Made by a program: the position numbers and the translations under genes. The notes beneath the pieces are model-generated. The model was not told where the DNA came from, searched no databases, and saw only the letters and a program-made list of their open reading frames with translations. A stretch of DNA of 6,676 bases from Actinomycetes bacterium. Lineage in GTDB: Bacteria > Actinomycetota > Acidimicrobiia > Acidimicrobiales > Microtrichaceae. The stretch lies in assembly GCA_023423475.1 (NCBI GenBank), contig JAFAFN010000281.1:1-6676 (forward strand), given 5' to 3'. Shown here piece after piece: positions 4,025-6,676 of the stretch (position 1 is its first letter; each line of letters begins with the position of its first letter).

Positions 4025-5074
4025 ATGGATCCCGAGGTCGCGCCCGACGTGCCGAGGCGCCGCGCCACCACGGCGACGGCGCCGCTGGTCACCGTGTTGG
4101 TCCCGGCCCGCAACGAGGCCGCCGACATCGGTCGCTGCCTGGACGCGATCGTCGCCCAGGACCTGCCAGCCGAGCTCGTCGAGGTCATCGTCGCCACCGC
4201 GGACTCCACCGACGACACCGCCGTCATCGCGAAGGAGCGTCTCTCGGACGCCGGGTTCGATCGCGTCGAGATCCTCGCCGGTGGTCCCGGCTCGACCCCG
4301 GTCAACCTGAACGCCGGACTCGCCGTCGCGACGGGTGAGTACCTGTGCCGCGTCGATGCCCGCTCGATCATCCCCAGCGACTACGTGCGCCGCTGCGTCG
4401 AGGTGCTCAGGTCCCGCCCCGACGTCGCCGTGACCGGCGGCGCCCAACGGGCCGTCGCACGCGACGAGTCACCCAACGCCGTCGGCATCGCCCGGGCGCT
4501 CAACAACCGCTGGGGCATGGGTCTGTCCAAGTACCGCAGCGGCGCGCCATCGGGTCCGACCGACACCGTCTATCTGGGCGCCTTCCGCACACAGGAGCTG
4601 CGCGACGCGGGCGGCTGGGACGAGCGATTCGCCACCAACCAGGACTTCGAGCTCAACCGGCGCATGGGCCGGCGCGGGCTGGTCTGGTTCGAGTCCGGCC
4701 TCGACGTCGAGTACCTGCCGCGCCGCACCGTCGCCGAGCTGTTCCGGCAGTACCGCCGGTTCGGTTCGTGGAAGGTCGTCTACTGGTCGACCACCGACGA
4801 CCCGCCCCGGCCGCGCCAGCTGCTGCTGCTCGCGGCTGCGCCCGCCGCGCTCGTCGCGACGCTCGGCTGGCTGCGGCTGCCGACCCGCACGAAGACGGCC
4901 GCCGCGGTGACGGCGCTGAGCGCCGCTGCGGTGATCGAGGACCGCGGCACCCGCCCCGGTGGACACCCGTTGGCTGCTCGGGCGGTCGGCATCGCCGCGT
5001 CGGGCGCGGTCGCACTCGGCTGGAGCGTCGGCGCGTGGGGAGCGCTGGGCTCCAAGCTGGTCCGCCGCAGGTGA
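4025..5074 (+). CDS. Family 2 glycosyltransferase, ExoA-like
   Basis: 349 aa. After a short Pro/Arg-rich lead, residues 21-45 (LVTVLVPARNEAADIGRCLDAIVAQ) form the nucleotide-binding start of the GT-A fold. DSTDDT (60-65) is the second GT2 motif. GEYLCRVDAR (104-113) carries the metal and sugar-nucleotide DxD-like site, here Asp-Ala-Arg. NQDFELNRRM (205-214) is the position of the catalytic acid, and QYRRFGSWK (242-250) matches the Q-x-x-R-(W/Y/F) region. The C-terminus has two hydrophobic stretches (about 264-282 and 317-338), so it is probably membrane-anchored with the catalytic domain in the cytoplasm. This layout resembles ExoA of succinoglycan biosynthesis, which adds a sugar to a lipid-linked chain; the actual sugar is unknown. 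The stop shares one base with the flippase start (TGATG), so the two are translated as a pair. Confidence 0.88.
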   Translation: MDPEVAPDVPRRRATTATAPLVTVLVPARNEAADIGRCLDAIVAQDLPAELVEVIVATADSTDDTAVIAKERLSDAGFDRVEILAGGPGSTPVNLNAGLAVATGEYLCRVDARSIIPSDYVRRCVEVLRSRPDVAVTGGAQRAVARDESPNAVGIARALNNRWGMGLSKYRSGAPSGPTDTVYLGAFRTQELRDAGGWDERFATNQDFELNRRMGRRGLVWFESGLDVEYLPRRTVAELFRQYRRFGSWKVVYWSTTDDPPRPRQLLLLAAAPAALVATLGWLRLPTRTKTAAAVTALSAAAVIEDRGTRPGGHPLAARAVGIAASGAVALGWSVGAWGALGSKLVRRR

Positions 5075-6315
5075 TGAAGCTCAGCGCACGAGCCGGGGGA
5101 GTGGCGACTCCGCTCGCCGCGAGCCGACTGGTCGATCAGTCCGTGCTCGGCCTCGCCTCGCTGCTGCTCGCACGGGTGCTCGGTCCGGACGCCTTCGCAC
5201 CGATCGCCACGCTGTTCGTCGTCAACTCCCTCGCCATCCAGGTCTCGGACTTCGGGCTCGGCTTCGCGATCTACCGCACCGACCCCGATGAGCGCTTCGC
5301 CCAGTCGTCGCTGACCCGCCTGCGCGGCACGAACTCGTTCGTGTTGGTGGTGACGTTGGTCGTCGGCGCGCTGATCGGCGGGACCGTCGGCCTGCTCGTC
5401 GCCACCGGCGGCGCGATGTGGATGCTCTCGGGCGAGTCGTACGTCCGCAAGGCCGCCGCGCTGAAGTCGGGACACACCCGATCCGTGGTCACCGCCGAGA
5501 TCGCCGCGTCGCTCGTCTTCGCCGCCGCGATCGCGGCGACGTTGCTGGCCGACTCGCCGACCTGGGCGGTCGCCCTCGCGCTGGTGGCGAAGCTCGCCGT
5601 CGAGCTCGCCCTGGTGCGCGGCTGGCAGGGTGTCTTCGCACCGGTCGGCCTGCCGGGTCGGGCGGGGGCGGAGTGGCTCGGACAGATCACGACGTTCCTG
5701 GTCGCCAACGTCGACTACGCGCTGATCGGCTGGCTGCTCGGCCCCGTCGCCCTGTCGGTCTACGTCATCGCCTTCCGGTTGGCGTCGGTCATCCCTGCGT
5801 TCATGGCGACGCCGATCACGCAACGGGCGTTCCTCGAGCTCGCGGCGACCGCGCCCGCAGAGCGTGCACCGATCTCGCGCTCGTTGCTGCGACAGATCAC
5901 CCTGCTCGGCCTGGTCGGTGCGGTGGGACTGCTCGTCGCCGCGCCGGTGCTGCCGTGGCTGCTGGGCGGCGACTGGGACGAGGTCATGCCGATCATGGCG
6001 ATGCTCGCGTTCGCGGTCCCGTGGCGGCTGCTGTTGGGCACGACCGTCGCGCAGGCACTCGTCGCGGGTGCAGCACGGGAGTTGGTCGTCGCCGAGATGT
6101 GGCGCCTCGTCGTCACCGCCGCCGCCGTCGCCCTCGGTGCCATGGCAGGACTGGTCCCTGCGGCTGCCGCGGTGGCCGCGGCCACGATCCTCACGATCTC
6201 GGTCGAGCACCGCTGGTCCTCACGCCGCTGCGGCATCGAACCCGATGCGCGAGTGCTGGCGGTCGGGTGCGTCGTGGCCGCCGGGCTCGGCATCGCCGGC
6301 CTGCTCGCGGCCTGA
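5074..6315 (+). CDS. Polysaccharide flippase (Wzx-like, MOP superfamily)
   Basis: 413 aa, an integral membrane protein with at least ten hydrophobic segments, near the usual 12 to 14 and a normal family length. It flips undecaprenyl-linked oligosaccharide across the membrane. Typical landmarks are LLARVLGPDAFAPIATL followed by VSDFGLGFAIYR in the first two helices, and ANVDYALIGWLLGPVALSVY (201-220), which corresponds to the N-x-D...G...LG...Y region at the start of the second half. A charged loop, PAERAPISRSLLRQ, precedes the C-terminal helices. The start ATG overlaps the GT2 stop by one base; a GTG at 5071 in the same frame would add one residue. Pairing with a GT2 enzyme fits a Wzx-type export pathway, but no polymerase or ligase is seen in the window. 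The C-terminus is very Ala-rich. Confidence 0.85.
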   Translation: MKLSARAGGVATPLAASRLVDQSVLGLASLLLARVLGPDAFAPIATLFVVNSLAIQVSDFGLGFAIYRTDPDERFAQSSLTRLRGTNSFVLVVTLVVGALIGGTVGLLVATGGAMWMLSGESYVRKAAALKSGHTRSVVTAEIAASLVFAAAIAATLLADSPTWAVALALVAKLAVELALVRGWQGVFAPVGLPGRAGAEWLGQITTFLVANVDYALIGWLLGPVALSVYVIAFRLASVIPAFMATPITQRAFLELAATAPAERAPISRSLLRQITLLGLVGAVGLLVAAPVLPWLLGGDWDEVMPIMAMLAFAVPWRLLLGTTVAQALVAGAARELVVAEMWRLVVTAAAVALGAMAGLVPAAAAVAAATILTISVEHRWSSRRCGIEPDARVLAVGCVVAAGLGIAGLLAA

Positions 6316-6341
6316 CGCCCGCTGCCGCCCGGACCGTCAGC

Positions 6342-6676
6342 TCAGCGTCGGCGGAAGAACGCGCACAGGTGGTACGGGTGCTTCTCGTGGGGGAGGAAGC
6401 GTCGACCGAGTCGGTAGACACTCGCTCGCAGCGAGCTGGTGCCCGGCGATGTGCGCGTGGGGATGTCGTCCGGCGACGGCACGACGCGCAGTCCGCCAGA
6501 AGAGGGAGCGGCGGCGCCCGCGCTGAACTCGTAGCGCTTGCCGCACTGCGGGCAGCTCGGCGAACCTGGCCGGACGAGCAGCCCCCGCCGTTCCATCAGC
6601 AGGCGCGCCGGGCGCGGGTAGATCGGCTGGTGCGGTCCGACCTCGACCACCTGTTCGACCCGGAACTGGTCGAACA
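6342..6676 (-). CDS. C-terminal part of an unrecognised protein (partial, runs off the right edge)
   Basis: A minus-strand frame stays open from the right edge to TGA at 6344-6342, giving 110 visible residues. A GTG at 6650 is a possible start, but coding-like sequence (FDQFRVEQ) continues upstream of it, so the gene very likely begins beyond the window. Visible features are EVGPHQPIYPRPARLLMERRG, then CPQCG (a single Cys-x-x-Cys knuckle), a Gly/Ser/Pro-rich stretch, and a basic, aromatic end (HEKHPYHLCAFFRRR). The HPYHL-x-AF end recalls the tail of some class I methyltransferases, but this is weak, and the catalytic part is not in view. The gene is convergent with the flippase, the stops being 26 bases apart. 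Confidence 0.5.
   Translation of the reverse strand, partial: FDQFRVEQVVEVGPHQPIYPRPARLLMERRGLLVRPGSPSCPQCGKRYEFSAGAAAPSSGGLRVVPSPDDIPTRTSPGTSSLRASVYRLGRRFLPHEKHPYHLCAFFRRR

Noticed and set aside
4780..6210. A 476-codon open frame on the minus strand opposite the GT2 and flippase genes
   Set aside because: It is Arg/Asp/Gly-rich with low-complexity composition and no recognisable domain, and it lies antisense to two well-supported genes. Long antisense frames are common in GC-rich DNA.
6312..6340. Inverted pair CTGACG/CGTCAG between the convergent flippase and right-edge genes
   Set aside because: Six-base arms with a 17-base loop and no T-run are likely by chance in this composition.

Overview
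The window is GC-rich with a strong third-codon GC bias. It starts with the tail of a DUF2510-type protein and carries lipobox lipoproteins and candidate leaderless promoters. This fits a high-GC actinobacterium; a lineage such as Acidimicrobiia is possible, but the sequence does not settle it. No rRNA, tRNA, CRISPR array, transposase or phage gene was seen.

Layout. (1) 1-67: the C-terminal end of a DUF2510 protein entering from the left. (2) 124-1131: a GT-B-like glycosyltransferase on the plus strand. (3) 1137-1508: a small minus-strand lipoprotein convergent with it, 5 bases away tail to tail. (4) 1509-1691: a divergent intergenic region with two clear inverted repeats. (5) 1692-3255: a tightly overlapping plus-strand unit made of an unrecognised protein, a second reading frame that is probably its continuation after a one-base shift, and a lipoprotein. 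(6) 3301-3902: a VapBC-type toxin-antitoxin pair with its own apparent promoter and a palindromic operator candidate. It is followed by a short repeat and a perfect 15-bp hairpin. (7) 4025-6315: an ExoA-like family 2 glycosyltransferase translationally coupled to a Wzx-like polysaccharide flippase. (8) 6342-6676: the C-terminal part of a convergent minus-strand gene that runs off the right edge.

How the genes fit together. The GT-B-like gene, the GT2 enzyme and the flippase suggest part of a surface polysaccharide locus: sugar transfer on the cytoplasmic face of the membrane, then flipping of a lipid-linked glycan. The middle block (lipoproteins, unrecognised proteins, VapBC) looks like an accessory insert within that locus.

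The points most worth checking are the frame break near 2400-2423, the Gln in place of the usual acidic residue in the PIN toxin, the missing acidic pair in the GT-B-like protein, the operator and leaderless promoter of the toxin-antitoxin pair, and the three strong inverted repeats. I found no clear multi-gene system that looks entirely new.
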